From: Pseudomonadota bacterium
Lineage (GTDB): Bacteria > Chloroflexota > UBA6077 > JAJPHF01
Direction of reading: 5' to 3'
NCBI GenBank assembly: GCA_021325365.1
Contig: JAJPHF010000100.1
Location: forward strand, 1-64,000
Length of the DNA: 64,000 nt
In this document: positions 51,083 to 59,276 of the stretch, piece by piece
Layout: each line of letters opens with the position of its first letter
How positions within the stretch are numbered: the stretch's first letter is position 1
Notes under the pieces: generated by a model
Told to the model about the DNA's origin: nothing
Database searches by the model: none
The model's input: only the letters and a program-made list of their open reading frames with translations
Program-made: the position numbers and the translations under genes

Positions 51083-52003
51083 TCAGGCCGGGGCGGCGGC
51101 GCGGGTGAGGCCGATGCGGTCCAGCTCGGCGGCGACGGCCGTGCGGTCGGCCGCGCTGAGGCCCTGGTAGGGCGGCGCCGGCTCGCCGAGGTCCACGCCG
51201 ACGTGCTGCATGGCGAACTTCATCAGCGGCGTCAGGCCGTACTGGATCCAGCGGGCCGGGAAGAGCGAGAACGTGCGCTGGATCGCCGCCGCGCGCGCGT
51301 AGTCGCCGGCGGCGAACGCCGCGCACAGCTCCTCGGCCGGGCGCACGGCCGGGGGCGGCATCGTGGCGCCGGGGCCGCCCAGCATCAGCGTGATGAGCAG
51401 CATCTCCATCGTCGTGAAGTAGCGCGCGTGGCCGGCGTGGTCCACCTCCTCGATCAGCCGCCCGACGCGCCGCAGGTCGCGCGAGCTTTCCTTGACGTAG
51501 CGCACGTTGTCGATGCGGCTGACCTCGACGGTCGCCGGGATGCTCAGGTCCGCGCCCGGGCCTGGATTGATATACATCACGATCGGCAGCTGCGTGTGGC
51601 GGGCGATCTCCTCGTAGTAGCCGACGATCTCGGCGTTGGACGGCTGCCCGCCCCACGGGCGCAGCGGCGCCAGCACCTGGACGGCGTCGGCGCCGGCCTC
51701 CTCGGCAAGCTCGACCAGCTCGCGGACGGTCGGCAGGTAGGGGTGGGAGACGCCGGCGATGGCGGGCGCGCGGCCGCGCACGGCGGCGATGCCGCGCCGC
51801 AGGAGGTCCTTGCGCTCCTCGAAGCTGAGCACCGTGTACTCGGCGGTCTCGACAGCGCCGATGGACACGGCGGCCGCGTGGCACTCGTCCACGATGTAGT
51901 CGATCTCGCGCTCCAGTGCGGCCACGTCCAGGCGGCGCTCCGGCGTGAACGGCGTCAGCGCGGCGGCGATGATGCCCGGCGTGCGGATCAGCTCAGCGGT
52001 CAC
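51083..52003 (-). CDS. DapA-family aldolase/dehydratase
   Basis: GTG 52003 has AAAGGAG five bases upstream. The 306-residue TIM barrel of the dihydrodipicolinate synthase/N-acetylneuraminate lyase family has PGIIAAALTPFTPERRLD, the VMYINPGPGADLSIP strand (Tyr of the proton relay) and the Schiff-base Lys in VRYVKESSRD. VSIGAVETAEYTVLSFEER is a variant of the family's GTTGE substrate motif, suggesting a substrate other than that of DapA itself. Next to the enamidase group it may cleave a ring-opened keto acid; that is inference. Confidence 0.9.
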   Translation of the reverse strand: MTAELIRTPGIIAAALTPFTPERRLDVAALEREIDYIVDECHAAAVSIGAVETAEYTVLSFEERKDLLRRGIAAVRGRAPAIAGVSHPYLPTVRELVELAEEAGADAVQVLAPLRPWGGQPSNAEIVGYYEEIARHTQLPIVMYINPGPGADLSIPATVEVSRIDNVRYVKESSRDLRRVGRLIEEVDHAGHARYFTTMEMLLITLMLGGPGATMPPPAVRPAEELCAAFAAGDYARAAAIQRTFSLFPARWIQYGLTPLMKFAMQHVGVDLGEPAPPYQGLSAADRTAVAAELDRIGLTRAAAPA

Positions 52004-52062
52004 GGGTGTCTCCTTTGCGTCCAATGGCCCCGCGACAGCGCCGCGGTGGCTGCGCGCGTCTC

Positions 52063-52356
52063 TCAGTCCCGGAGGAGCTTCTCCAGCGTGGGGCGCTGCC
52101 GCGCCACCAGCGCCAACAGCCGCTCGTAGCGCGCTTGCTGCTGCGGCGCCAACAGCCCCTGCTCGGCCCACTGTTGCAGCTCGCGCAAGCGGTCCTCGCG
52201 GATCGGCCACTCGACGACGAAGTCGAGCTGCTCGTGATCCTGCCACTCGTCCCACTCGGCGGCGACCTCGGGGATAGCTTCCCATTCCGCGAACAGATAG
52301 TCGAGATAATCGTCGATCCACTCGCGAACTTCGGAGTCTTTGGCTACTTGAGCCAT
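52063..52356 (-). CDS. Small acidic protein of unknown function
   Basis: A 97-residue acidic, helix-rich protein (REWIDDYLDYLFAEWEAIPE; ELQQWAEQGLLAPQQQARYE). GGGAGAGG precedes its ATG, and it overlaps the stop of the 174-residue gene by 13 bases. The close overlap suggests that the two proteins act together. No family named. Confidence 0.7.
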   Translation of the reverse strand: MAQVAKDSEVREWIDDYLDYLFAEWEAIPEVAAEWDEWQDHEQLDFVVEWPIREDRLRELQQWAEQGLLAPQQQARYERLLALVARQRPTLEKLLRD

Positions 52357-52868
52357 TGTGCCTCTCCCGGGATGCGCGCGGTGCTCAGGCTTGAATATTG
52401 GTACCCGCTGATCATGATACCGCGATCAGCGGAATAGATTACGAGTAGCCAGTCGCGAGGCCGAGCGCCTCGGCGTGCTGCCGGCACTACCTCGACCGTC
52501 GGCGTCGACGTGGCTGCCAGGTGCCCACCGCGCTCACGGTAGAGGGCCAGGCGAGCCAGTGGGTGACGCACCGCCGCGCGCAGGTCGGCCAGGTACTCCT
52601 CCATGCTGGTTCCAACCGCCCACTGGCGCTCGATCCGCACGCGCTTGACAAGATGATAGAACAGCGAGGCTTCCCGCGCACCGAGCGCGCGTCCCGCGTA
52701 GGCTATTCCGCGCTCCCGCAGAGGAACGCGTCGAGCTCGGGGCTCGAACGGGGCGGTCGCTATACGTTCGATGATGTGCGCGATGTCGTCGGGCTTGGCC
52801 TGACGCTGCCCCGCGATCAGCTCGCAGATGAGCAGGTCCACGGGATGCCGGCTGCGATTCTCGCTCAC
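52344..52868 (-). CDS. Conserved-looking protein of unknown function
   Basis: GTG 52868 overlaps the MTHFSD-like gene's stop as GTGA. The 174-residue protein has HPVDLLICELIAGQRQAKPD, a middle helical part (GAREASLFYHLVKRVRIERQ) and a beta-rich end (DWLLVIYSADRGIMISGYQY). Paired with the 97-residue acidic protein it could be a toxin-antitoxin-like or regulatory pair, but no catalytic motif is recognised. Confidence 0.72.
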   Translation of the reverse strand: MSENRSRHPVDLLICELIAGQRQAKPDDIAHIIERIATAPFEPRARRVPLRERGIAYAGRALGAREASLFYHLVKRVRIERQWAVGTSMEEYLADLRAAVRHPLARLALYRERGGHLAATSTPTVEVVPAARRGARPRDWLLVIYSADRGIMISGYQYSSLSTARIPGEAQWLK

Positions 52869-53596
52869 GGGGCGCTGGCGCGTAGCTCGGCAAGGATGGG
52901 CATGGCGGTCAGGCGCTCGGGGCTGAGGTAGTCCCAGAGGATGCGACCGGCCCGGGGATGGCGCGTGTGCGTCTCCAGCAGCCGGGTCGGCGTGGCGATC
53001 AGGTCCACGGGCACGTCGAACGGCTCGACGGGGAGGGCGTCCACCACCTGCACGTCGTGGACGGTCGTGCAGACCAGCGTCTCGGGGCCGAGGCGCCCGA
53101 GGGTGCGGAGCACAGCGTACTCCAGCTCGGCGTAGCCCTCGCCCTTGCCGACGCGAGCGCCGTCGGGCGCCACGGCCACCGCGCCGATCACCATCAAGTC
53201 GATCGGCGGCAGCGCGTCGAGCGCCAGCGCTTGCCCGTAGCGCGCGAAGCCGCTGATGCTGGCGGCGGCCAGCAGGCGGCCGGGCGGGATGGCGGCGGGA
53301 TCGAGCAGGAAGAACCCTCCGCGCAGCCGCGGCGTGGGCACGAGCACGCGCTTGCCGGCCTGGAGAGCGCGGTAGCGCAGCGGCCGCTGCGGAGCGTCGG
53401 GATTCACCTTGATGGTCGTCGCCGTCTGGAAGGCCGCGGTGGCCGCCAGGCGGGCCGTGGCCTGCTCGGCGCCCCGGAAGTTCGGGATGCGTCCGACGAT
53501 GGGCCGCGGGAAGGCGGCCAGCCCCTCGGCGTCCAGCCGCGCCCACACCCGCTCGCGGATGGCCTGCTTGCGAGCGGCCGCCCCGCCCGCGCTCAC
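52865..53596 (-). CDS. MTHFSD-like 5-formyltetrahydrofolate cyclo-ligase family protein
   Basis: GTG 53596 overlaps the glycoside-hydrolase stop as GTGA. The 243-residue protein follows the MTHFSD pattern rather than the shorter bacterial FAU1 type: KQAIRERVWARLDAEGLAAF, FPRPIVGRIPNFRGAEQA, TIKVNPDAPQRPLRYRAL, KRVLVPTPRLRGGFFLLDP, GKGEGYAELEYAVL and TTVHDVQVVD. Canonical 5-FTHF cyclo-ligase converts 5-formyl-THF to methenyl-THF with ATP; whether this branch does so is not known. Confidence 0.88.
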   Translation of the reverse strand: MSAGGAAARKQAIRERVWARLDAEGLAAFPRPIVGRIPNFRGAEQATARLAATAAFQTATTIKVNPDAPQRPLRYRALQAGKRVLVPTPRLRGGFFLLDPAAIPPGRLLAAASISGFARYGQALALDALPPIDLMVIGAVAVAPDGARVGKGEGYAELEYAVLRTLGRLGPETLVCTTVHDVQVVDALPVEPFDVPVDLIATPTRLLETHTRHPRAGRILWDYLSPERLTAMPILAELRASAP

Positions 53597-55911
53597 GGCA
53601 GGCCGCCGGGGCGTCCGGCGGGCAGGCCCGGCGTGGCTAGCGGGAGCGGCGTCGGCGGCGGCGCCGACAGCGGGCTGGTCAGCGGCGTCAGCCGCGTCAG
53701 CGGGCCGCTGGTTGGCGGCGGCGCATCGGGCACGATGATGACCCCCGGCACCCCGGGCTGGAACTGAACGGCCGGCGTGGGGATCGGCGTCGGCGTGGCG
53801 CTGGCTGGCGGCGTAGGCGACGCCGTGGCCGTCGGCGAGGCGGTAGGGGACCCGGCGGGCGTTGGGGTCGGCGGCACTGTTGGCGTGGCGGCTGGCGAAG
53901 CGTTCGTCGCGCTGGTAGCGACCACGATCGGCGTCAGGGTAGGGCGGGGGGTCCCGCCGCCGGGCGGCGAAGGCAGCCAGGAGGCGCGCGCCGGGCCGGC
54001 CGGGAGCCGGGGCGGCGTCGCGGTCGTCGTGGGCGGCAGCGGCGCCGGCGCCACCGGCGCCAGGGCCACGGGCGGGGTCGCCGGCAGGACGGTGGGAAGC
54101 GGGGGAGCGGCCAGCGCTCCATCCGCGCCGAAAGCGTCCACCGCGACGTAACTGCCGACCGCCTGCGCGTTGCGCGCGCCGGTCACCGTGATGGTGAGCA
54201 CGTGTGGGCCGTCGCCGAGGTCCGTATAGGTGAGCGGCGCCTGCGCCACCGCCGACGGATTGTAGAGATCGACCTCGTCGAGCGGCGCGCCGTCGAGCGC
54301 CATCTGGGCGATGCCGGCGTTCGGCCCCAGCGCGGTGTACCAGGTGAGTGTGGGGCCAGTGAAGGCGAAGCTCGCCGCGGCGCCCGGCGCCGCGCTCATC
54401 CGCACGCCGCCGCCACTAGCAGTGGGCTGTGCCTCGTCGATCCACGGCCCGGCCCAGGCGATGCCGGCCTGCGTCTCCTCGTAGCGCCGCCCGGTCGCGG
54501 CCTGGTCCTCGACGAGAATGAACGGCGCGCCGCCCACCAGATAGTCGTCGGGTGACAGCCCCGTGTTGGCCGTGGCGGGCGGCAGCGCCAGCCGATAGCT
54601 GCCGCTCGTCGGGGTGATCGTCTGCGTCGTGCCGTCGAGCGCCACCAGCAGCGCGCTGGGCGCTGCCGCCCCGACGTTCGCCGTTAGCGGGCGCGGCGTC
54701 CGGTTCCACACGACGACGACGCGCTGGCCGGGCCGCTCGAACACGATCTGCTCCACGTCGCCCAGGGTCGCGCGGCTACCGCTCGTCGTGTGCGCGAAGT
54801 AGCGGGCGGCGAGCTGGTAGGCGACGTAGGCGGGCCGCAGGCTGCCGTCCGAGCGGGCGAGCCCCCACGCTTCCGGCTCGTCGGAGTCGTGCATGCGGTA
54901 CATCAGCACGCGGTCGGCGCCGGAGGCCAGGGCGTAGGCATACCACTGCACGACCCAGGCTGCCTGCTCCTCCAGCGTGCCGCTCAGCGGGAAGCGGGTG
55001 TAGTCGTTGAGCCGCGACTCGGACCACACGGGCAGGTTGCCCTCGTTCACCCAGATGGCCTTCTGGCCCACGTAGCTCTGGAGCAACAGGCGGCTGCGCC
55101 GGACGCGGTCGTAGACGTCCGTGGGCCGGCTGTAGACGTGCCAGGCGACCGCATCGAAGAAGTAGTTGTTGGCCGGCCCCTCCGGGTCCTGGCGGGCCAT
55201 GTTGAGCAGCTTTTCCAGGTAGCCGGGGTCGGACCAGTACATCAGGCCGCCGACTAGGACCGTGGCGCTCGGATCCACCGAGCGAATGGCCTTGTAGGCC
55301 ACCTTCAGCAGTTGGTAGTAGTCGGCCTCGCTACCGAACCAGAAGGCGAAGCTGCCGCGCGGGTAATCGGGCTCGTTCCAGACCTCCCAGGCCTGGACGC
55401 GGCCGCGGTAGCGTTCGGCGATCGTCTGCACGAAGCGCCCCCACGTATTGGCCGGCGAGTCCCAGGGCTCGTACAGGCCGCTCGGCAGGGCGCTGCTCGC
55501 GGTGCGCGTCTCGGCCCAGCGCGGCGTGCTGATGAGGATGCCCTGCACGTTCAGCCGCGCGGTGCGGCTGGCTTCCACGACGCGGTCCGAGCCGTCCCAG
55601 TCCCACTGGCCGGCACCCGGCTCGATCGCGCTCCAGCGGAACTCCCAGCGGTTCCAGCGCATGCCGGCGGATTGGGCCAGGGTGAGCCAGTGGGGGTCGG
55701 GATAGACGTTGCCGATGCCGAAGCGGTCGTCGGCGTCGGTAACCGCCGGGAGAGGCTGGATGCTGGACACGCCGGCCGGCCCTTGGGCTGTCGCCAAGCC
55801 GCCGAGCAGCAGCGCCAGGACCAAGCCCACGAGGGCGGCGCGCACGCTAGCCGAAGGGCGCACCGAACGGTCGCTCCCGCCGAGGGGACCGCGCCGCGGT
55901 CCGGGATGCAA
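53593..55911 (-). CDS. Secreted glycoside-hydrolase-like protein with repeat-rich C-terminus
   Basis: TTG 55911 is the first start; GTG 55863 or 55845 is also possible. A signal peptide follows (AALVGLVLALLLGGLATAQG). Residues about 55-400 form a (beta/alpha)8 clan-A glycosidase: MRWNRWEFRWSAIEPGAGQW, the acid/base Glu in QAWEVWNEPDYPRG and the nucleophile-like Glu in AIWVNEGNLPVW. That resembles GH39/GH5. A beta-sandwich follows (about 400-590), then a Pro/Thr-rich tail (PTVPPTPTPAGSPTASPTAT), as in surface-anchored proteins. Substrate unknown; the gene starts a four-gene overlapping operon. Confidence 0.88.
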   Translation of the reverse strand: MHPGPRRGPLGGSDRSVRPSASVRAALVGLVLALLLGGLATAQGPAGVSSIQPLPAVTDADDRFGIGNVYPDPHWLTLAQSAGMRWNRWEFRWSAIEPGAGQWDWDGSDRVVEASRTARLNVQGILISTPRWAETRTASSALPSGLYEPWDSPANTWGRFVQTIAERYRGRVQAWEVWNEPDYPRGSFAFWFGSEADYYQLLKVAYKAIRSVDPSATVLVGGLMYWSDPGYLEKLLNMARQDPEGPANNYFFDAVAWHVYSRPTDVYDRVRRSRLLLQSYVGQKAIWVNEGNLPVWSESRLNDYTRFPLSGTLEEQAAWVVQWYAYALASGADRVLMYRMHDSDEPEAWGLARSDGSLRPAYVAYQLAARYFAHTTSGSRATLGDVEQIVFERPGQRVVVVWNRTPRPLTANVGAAAPSALLVALDGTTQTITPTSGSYRLALPPATANTGLSPDDYLVGGAPFILVEDQAATGRRYEETQAGIAWAGPWIDEAQPTASGGGVRMSAAPGAAASFAFTGPTLTWYTALGPNAGIAQMALDGAPLDEVDLYNPSAVAQAPLTYTDLGDGPHVLTITVTGARNAQAVGSYVAVDAFGADGALAAPPLPTVLPATPPVALAPVAPAPLPPTTTATPPRLPAGPARASWLPSPPGGGTPRPTLTPIVVATSATNASPAATPTVPPTPTPAGSPTASPTATASPTPPASATPTPIPTPAVQFQPGVPGVIIVPDAPPPTSGPLTRLTPLTSPLSAPPPTPLPLATPGLPAGRPGGLP

Positions 55912-56214
55912 GCTGCGGCCATTGTACTGCGGCGGTTCGCGGCGCGGAAGCGCCGGAGTGCTGCAAACGCGTCAAGATTGGGTTGACGCTGCCAGCGGCG
56001 ATTACGCGGCGGCGGTCGCCAGGAAGCGCCGCTGCTCAGGGGCATCGGACGTGTCGCCACCCAGTACAATGGCTGGATGGGCTGTATGTTTGCTGCCCCG
56101 GGGTGGGCCGCGCTCGACGCCTACCTCGACCTGGGTGCAATGCAGGCGCGGAGGACGTATCCGCGGCGCTAGCGGGGCTGGGAGCCGCCCGCCGCCCCTG
56201 GACCGCTCGGATCG
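55912..56214. other. Divergent intergenic region with an 11-base inverted motif
   Basis: About 300 bases between the glycoside hydrolase and UbiA. It holds CCATTGTACTG at 55919-55929 and its exact complement at 56062-56072. Each contains TACAAT in the direction of the nearest gene, so they are candidate -10 boxes; the first lies only ten bases before the hydrolase start. Confidence 0.5.
55919..55929 (-). promoter_or_regulatory. TACAAT box, possible near-leaderless promoter
   Basis: On the minus strand TACAAT ends about ten bases before TTG 55911. If it is the -10 box, the transcript would begin almost at that codon, or the true start lies downstream at GTG 55863/55845. Confidence 0.35.
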
Positions 56215-57111
56215 GTGGCCAGCGACGAGATGGAGCGAGCGACGCCTGAGCCGGGAACGATGGCGGCCAGCGCGCGGCTGCGCGGCTACCTGGCGCTGCT
56301 CCACCCCTTCCCGGTGGCCATGACCGTGCTCGCGGCGGGCCTGTTCGCCGTCGTGGCCGCGCGCGGCACCCCGCCACTGGGGCGACTCGCCTGGCTGTTG
56401 GCATCCGTTCTCGCCTCACAGATCGCCATCGCCAGCCTGAACGACTACTGCGACCGGCAGCTCGACGCGGCTACCAAGCCCTGGAAGCCGATCCCCGCGG
56501 GGCGGGTGAGCGCCCGCGTTGCCCTGGCCGTGGCGATGAGCGCGGCGCCCATCGCGCTGCTCTGCGCGCTGCCGCTTGGCGCCGTGGCGCTGGCCGCGGC
56601 GGTGGTCGGCACAGCGGGCGGTGTGGCCTATGACCTGCGCTTCAAGGGCACGGTCTGGAGCGTGGTGCCGTTCGTGATCGCCTTTCCCACGCTGCCGATC
56701 TGGGCGTGGGCAGCGGTCGCCCCGTTCGAGCCGCGCCTCCTTGAGAGTTACCTGCTGGGCGCGCCGCTGGTGACGGGCCTGCACCTGGCCGACACCTGGC
56801 CCGACCTGGAAGCCGATCGGGCGCAGGGGGTGCGCGGCCTGGCGCACCGGCTGGGGCCGCACCGCGCCCGTCGGCTGCTGTGGGCCGCGTTTGCCGCGGC
56901 CGCGCTGGTGCTGCTCGCCCTCACGGCCCTTCCTGGCCACGCGAGCGGCGTGCTTGTCGGCGCCGCGGTTCTGTCAGCGGTCCTGGTGGGTGCGGCGCTC
57001 GCGCTGAGCCGCGGCGGCGTCGCGCTCGCGCGCTGGCCGCTCGCCTTTCCGCTCCTGGTCGGTGCCGCCATCGTCACGAGCCTGGGCTGGCTCGCCTCGC
57101 TCGTGGTGTGA
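56215..57111 (+). CDS. UbiA-family prenyltransferase
   Basis: GTG 56215 or ATG 56230 may be the start. The roughly 298-residue protein has about eight membrane helices. The first aspartate-rich motif is NDYCDRQLDAATKPWKPIPA, and the second is DTWPDLEADRAQGVRGLAHR. These bind the magnesium-prenyl-diphosphate. UbiA enzymes attach isoprenoid chains to aromatic or other acceptors (quinones, chlorophyll, heme O, lipids); which one is not clear here. Confidence 0.9.
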   Translation: MASDEMERATPEPGTMAASARLRGYLALLHPFPVAMTVLAAGLFAVVAARGTPPLGRLAWLLASVLASQIAIASLNDYCDRQLDAATKPWKPIPAGRVSARVALAVAMSAAPIALLCALPLGAVALAAAVVGTAGGVAYDLRFKGTVWSVVPFVIAFPTLPIWAWAAVAPFEPRLLESYLLGAPLVTGLHLADTWPDLEADRAQGVRGLAHRLGPHRARRLLWAAFAAAALVLLALTALPGHASGVLVGAAVLSAVLVGAALALSRGGVALARWPLAFPLLVGAAIVTSLGWLASLVV

Positions 57112-57193
57112 GTGGGCCCCGCCGCGGCACGGGCCGCGAGTCCGGCGGTCGCCTGGCGCCGCGCGCGCGTGGCCGTGCGGCCCTGCCGCCTGG

Positions 57194-57199
57194 TATAAT
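57194..57199 (+). promoter_or_regulatory. Consensus -10 box (TATAAT) of tRNA-Ser
   Basis: A perfect TATAAT in TGGTATAATG, 20 bases before the tRNA gene. The -35 region is G/C-rich and has no good match. Confidence 0.65.
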
Positions 57200-57219
57200 G
57201 CCGCGTCAGCGCTCGATCC

Positions 57220-57309
57220 GGAGGGGTCGCATAGCCTGGTCTAGTGCGCCCGTCTCGAAAACGGGTGGCCCGCAAGGGCCCGTGGGTTCGAATCCCACCC
57301 CCTCCGCCA
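57220..57309 (+). tRNA. tRNA-Ser (anticodon CGA)
   Basis: The 90-base gene folds as a class II tRNA. The acceptor stem GGAGGGG pairs with CCCCTCC (57299-57305), discriminator G57306, and encoded CCA at 57307-57309. The anticodon stem CCCGT/ACGGG encloses CTCGAAA with anticodon CGA at 57256-57258 (reads UCG). A long variable arm and a GTGGG/CCCAC T-stem follow. It lies next to an integrase remnant, as expected of an old integration site. Confidence 0.95.
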
Positions 57310-57450
57310 AGTTCCGCACCCTCACTCCCCCGCCTGACCCCATTTTGAGTGTTGTCAGCGTCGTCAGCCTGCCGCTGCACGACCACGCCCGCCGGGGCTG
57401 CTTGCTGATGCGCTAGTTGAGGCTTCCTGGTGGCTCCGCTGCACCCGGGC

Positions 57451-57675
57451 TCACTTCGTCGCCAGCGAGCTTTCTCCCGTCCCAGGCTGCTTTCGCCGCC
57501 GGGTGTGGTACCGCATGGTGCCGGTCCCGGGGTTCCGGCTGTAGGGCTGCCCGCACACGGGGCAACGCCCGACGCCCGGCCGGTCAACCCATAGGGGCGG
57601 CGCGGGCTTGCCGACGCCGGGGCACGGCTCGCGGTCAGGCTGGCAAGGCATCCACGTGCTCCCGCCACTAAGCAT
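57451..57675 (-). CDS. Small zinc-ribbon-like protein
   Basis: A 74-residue frame from ATG 57675. It contains GRCPVCGQPYSRNPGTGTMR followed by YHTRRRKQ, a CxxC followed by His, plus two other cysteines (MPCQPDREPC) that could complete a zinc site. No clear ribosome binding site is visible. Its place beside the integrase remnant suggests a leftover element gene. Confidence 0.4.
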   Translation of the reverse strand: MLSGGSTWMPCQPDREPCPGVGKPAPPLWVDRPGVGRCPVCGQPYSRNPGTGTMRYHTRRRKQPGTGESSLATK

Positions 57676-57799
57676 GACGACGGACTCGTAGGCGGGACCC
57701 TGTGGCAAGGGTGCGGTCCCCGGGTGAGAACCCCGTTCCCGCACGGTTGCGTTGCGGTGGGGAATTGCGGACCCAAGCAGCTCAAGCGCCTCCACCCCC

Positions 57800-58058
57800 T
57801 CCCCACGGGGGCCCAGGGGGCCGGGAGCGCCACTGGGCGCTGAGCCGCGCGCATCTTGGGAGCGCCGACAACCGGTCCACTGGCTCTCCGCGTGCGTGTC
57901 TGCCGTGCCGTGAGGATCGCAGCGTCGAGGTCCACGTCCTGCCACCGCAGCGCCAGGCACTTGCCGTGGCGCAAGCCCTTGCCGTGGCGCAAGCCAAGGT
58001 AGGCGAGCACTGCCCACAGCCCGCCCAGCCGGTGCTCCTGTCTGATTTTTCAGGGATG
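57800..58058 (-). pseudogene. Tyrosine recombinase/integrase fragment
   Basis: The minus-strand frame from about 58058 reads RQEHRLGGLWAVLAYLGLRH, then CLALRWQDVDLDAAILTARQ and KMRAAQRPVALPAP, the pattern around catalytic Arg I of phage-type integrases (GLRxGE...LRWxDID...T...PKT..RRxVxLP). The E of GLRxGE is K here, and a stop (TGA) lies just upstream. Homology ends after PVALPAP. Most of the enzyme, including the second Arg and Tyr, is missing. Confidence 0.8.
57961..57996. repeat. 18-base tandem duplication inside the integrase remnant
   Basis: TTGCCGTGGCGCAAGCC(C/A) occurs twice in direct tandem (57961-57978 and 57979-57996), adding six residues (GLRHGK) at the active-site arginine motif. 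It would probably disable the enzyme. Confidence 0.85.
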
Positions 58059-58190
58059 AGCGGGCCTGCTTCCCCGTCCCCGCCGCACGCGGGGGGGATG
58101 GTAGGCGGGGCGCAGCACGCGGAGGTCGCTAGGCTGAAGGCTTGCCTAGAGCGACTGGGGCTGCACCGGTCCCAAGCGGACGAGTTGGCG

Positions 58191-59276
58191 TCACTCCGCG
58201 CTCGTCACGACGAGGTTCCTGAACCGGGCCTCGGCGCGCCCCGACGTGTCATCCCCGGCGCCAAGAAAGATGATGCCCTCACGATAGGTGTCGTCGTGCG
58301 CCTGCGCGACCTGCTGGCCGTTGATCAGTACGGTCAGATCGCCGCCCACCGCCCGGACGCCGATCCGGTTCCAGTCGCTACCAGCATGGAGGCCCGCTGC
58401 GGGGCGCGCCGGGATGAGCATGGTCCAGGTCCCGGAGCTGGGGTCCGCGCGTCCCAGCGCAAAAATGCCACTCGTCGGCGCGACCGCGAGCTGGTACAGG
58501 CCTCGGAGACTCTGGCCGCGGAAGCCCAGGATGATGTACGAGCTACCCGCGGTGAGGAGCCGTGCATCGACCTCAGCCTGGAAGTCGCGGAACACGTGAT
58601 TCCAGAGCGGCACGGTTGCGGTTTCGCGCGCACCGGCCAGCTGAATGGTTTTGTATTCGCCGTTCTCGTACCCCACGGTCCACTGTGAGGGGTCCGGCGA
58701 CTGGGGCAGCCAGCCACTGCTCGGGTCCGAGAAATCGTCCCGGTACAACACCTCGGGCGCGCGCTGGGGCGCCTGCGCCGCGACAGTCGGCGTCGTAGCG
58801 GCGGCACAGGGTTGCACCTCGACCTCAACCCTATCGACCCCGCGCGCCCCCGGAACCGTCAGGCTCGACACCCAGACGATCAGCTCATGGGCGCCGGGCG
58901 ACACCTGACACGTGTCCCACACGCGCTGGAAACCGACCCGGGCAAATTGGGGGCCGAGTTGAGATGCGGCGTCGGGACTGGGACGTTCGGAGGCAGCGTA
59001 GCCGATCAGATTCTGCGGATTGGACGAATCGTCGAAATACACCGCGATGTCGTTCTCGTTGAGGCCCGAGCCATCGGAACTGCGCGTATCGGCCGCATAA
59101 CCGGTAATCTCGACGGTACCCTGGACCTTCTCGCCGGCCTGGGGCCGCGTAATCTGGACTACTACGTTGCCGTCAACCTGATCCACGACGGAGGCAGAAA
59201 CGGCAGGCCCCTTCGACGGGAGCAGAAGTACCAGAAGGGCCATTCCAGAGGCAATTGTGCCAAGCGCTTTACCCAT
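58191..59276 (-). CDS. Secreted protein with Ig-like and laminin-G/DUF1080-like domains
   Basis: A 361-residue protein with a signal peptide (GKALGTIASGMALLVLLLPS, cleavage near AVSA). Residues about 30-160 form an Ig-like domain (VVVQITRPQAGEKVQGTVEI, ELIVWVSSLTVPG). Residues 175-361 form a concanavalin-like sandwich (LYRDDFSDPSSGWLPQS, DFQAEVDARLLTAGSSYI, DWNRIGVRAVGGDLTVLING), as in 3-keto-disaccharide hydrolase/LamG domains. Likely an extracellular carbohydrate- or wall-binding protein; no catalytic site is identified. Confidence 0.82.
   Translation of the reverse strand: MGKALGTIASGMALLVLLLPSKGPAVSASVVDQVDGNVVVQITRPQAGEKVQGTVEITGYAADTRSSDGSGLNENDIAVYFDDSSNPQNLIGYAASERPSPDAASQLGPQFARVGFQRVWDTCQVSPGAHELIVWVSSLTVPGARGVDRVEVEVQPCAAATTPTVAAQAPQRAPEVLYRDDFSDPSSGWLPQSPDPSQWTVGYENGEYKTIQLAGARETATVPLWNHVFRDFQAEVDARLLTAGSSYIILGFRGQSLRGLYQLAVAPTSGIFALGRADPSSGTWTMLIPARPAAGLHAGSDWNRIGVRAVGGDLTVLINGQQVAQAHDDTYREGIIFLGAGDDTSGRAEARFRNLVVTSAE

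Larger units (their letters stand above)
57310..58190. other. Region between tRNA-Ser and a secreted protein, with element remnants
   Basis: About 880 bases. It holds a possible small zinc-ribbon protein gene (57451-57675), a piece of a tyrosine integrase (57800-58058) with an 18-base tandem duplication, and otherwise no recognisable gene. It reads as the decayed end of an element integrated at tRNA-Ser. Confidence 0.55.

Noticed and set aside
57310..57450. Second copy of the tRNA-Ser 3' end as an att site
   Set aside because: No copy of the TTCGAATCCC..CTCCGCCA end was found within the window outside the tRNA itself.
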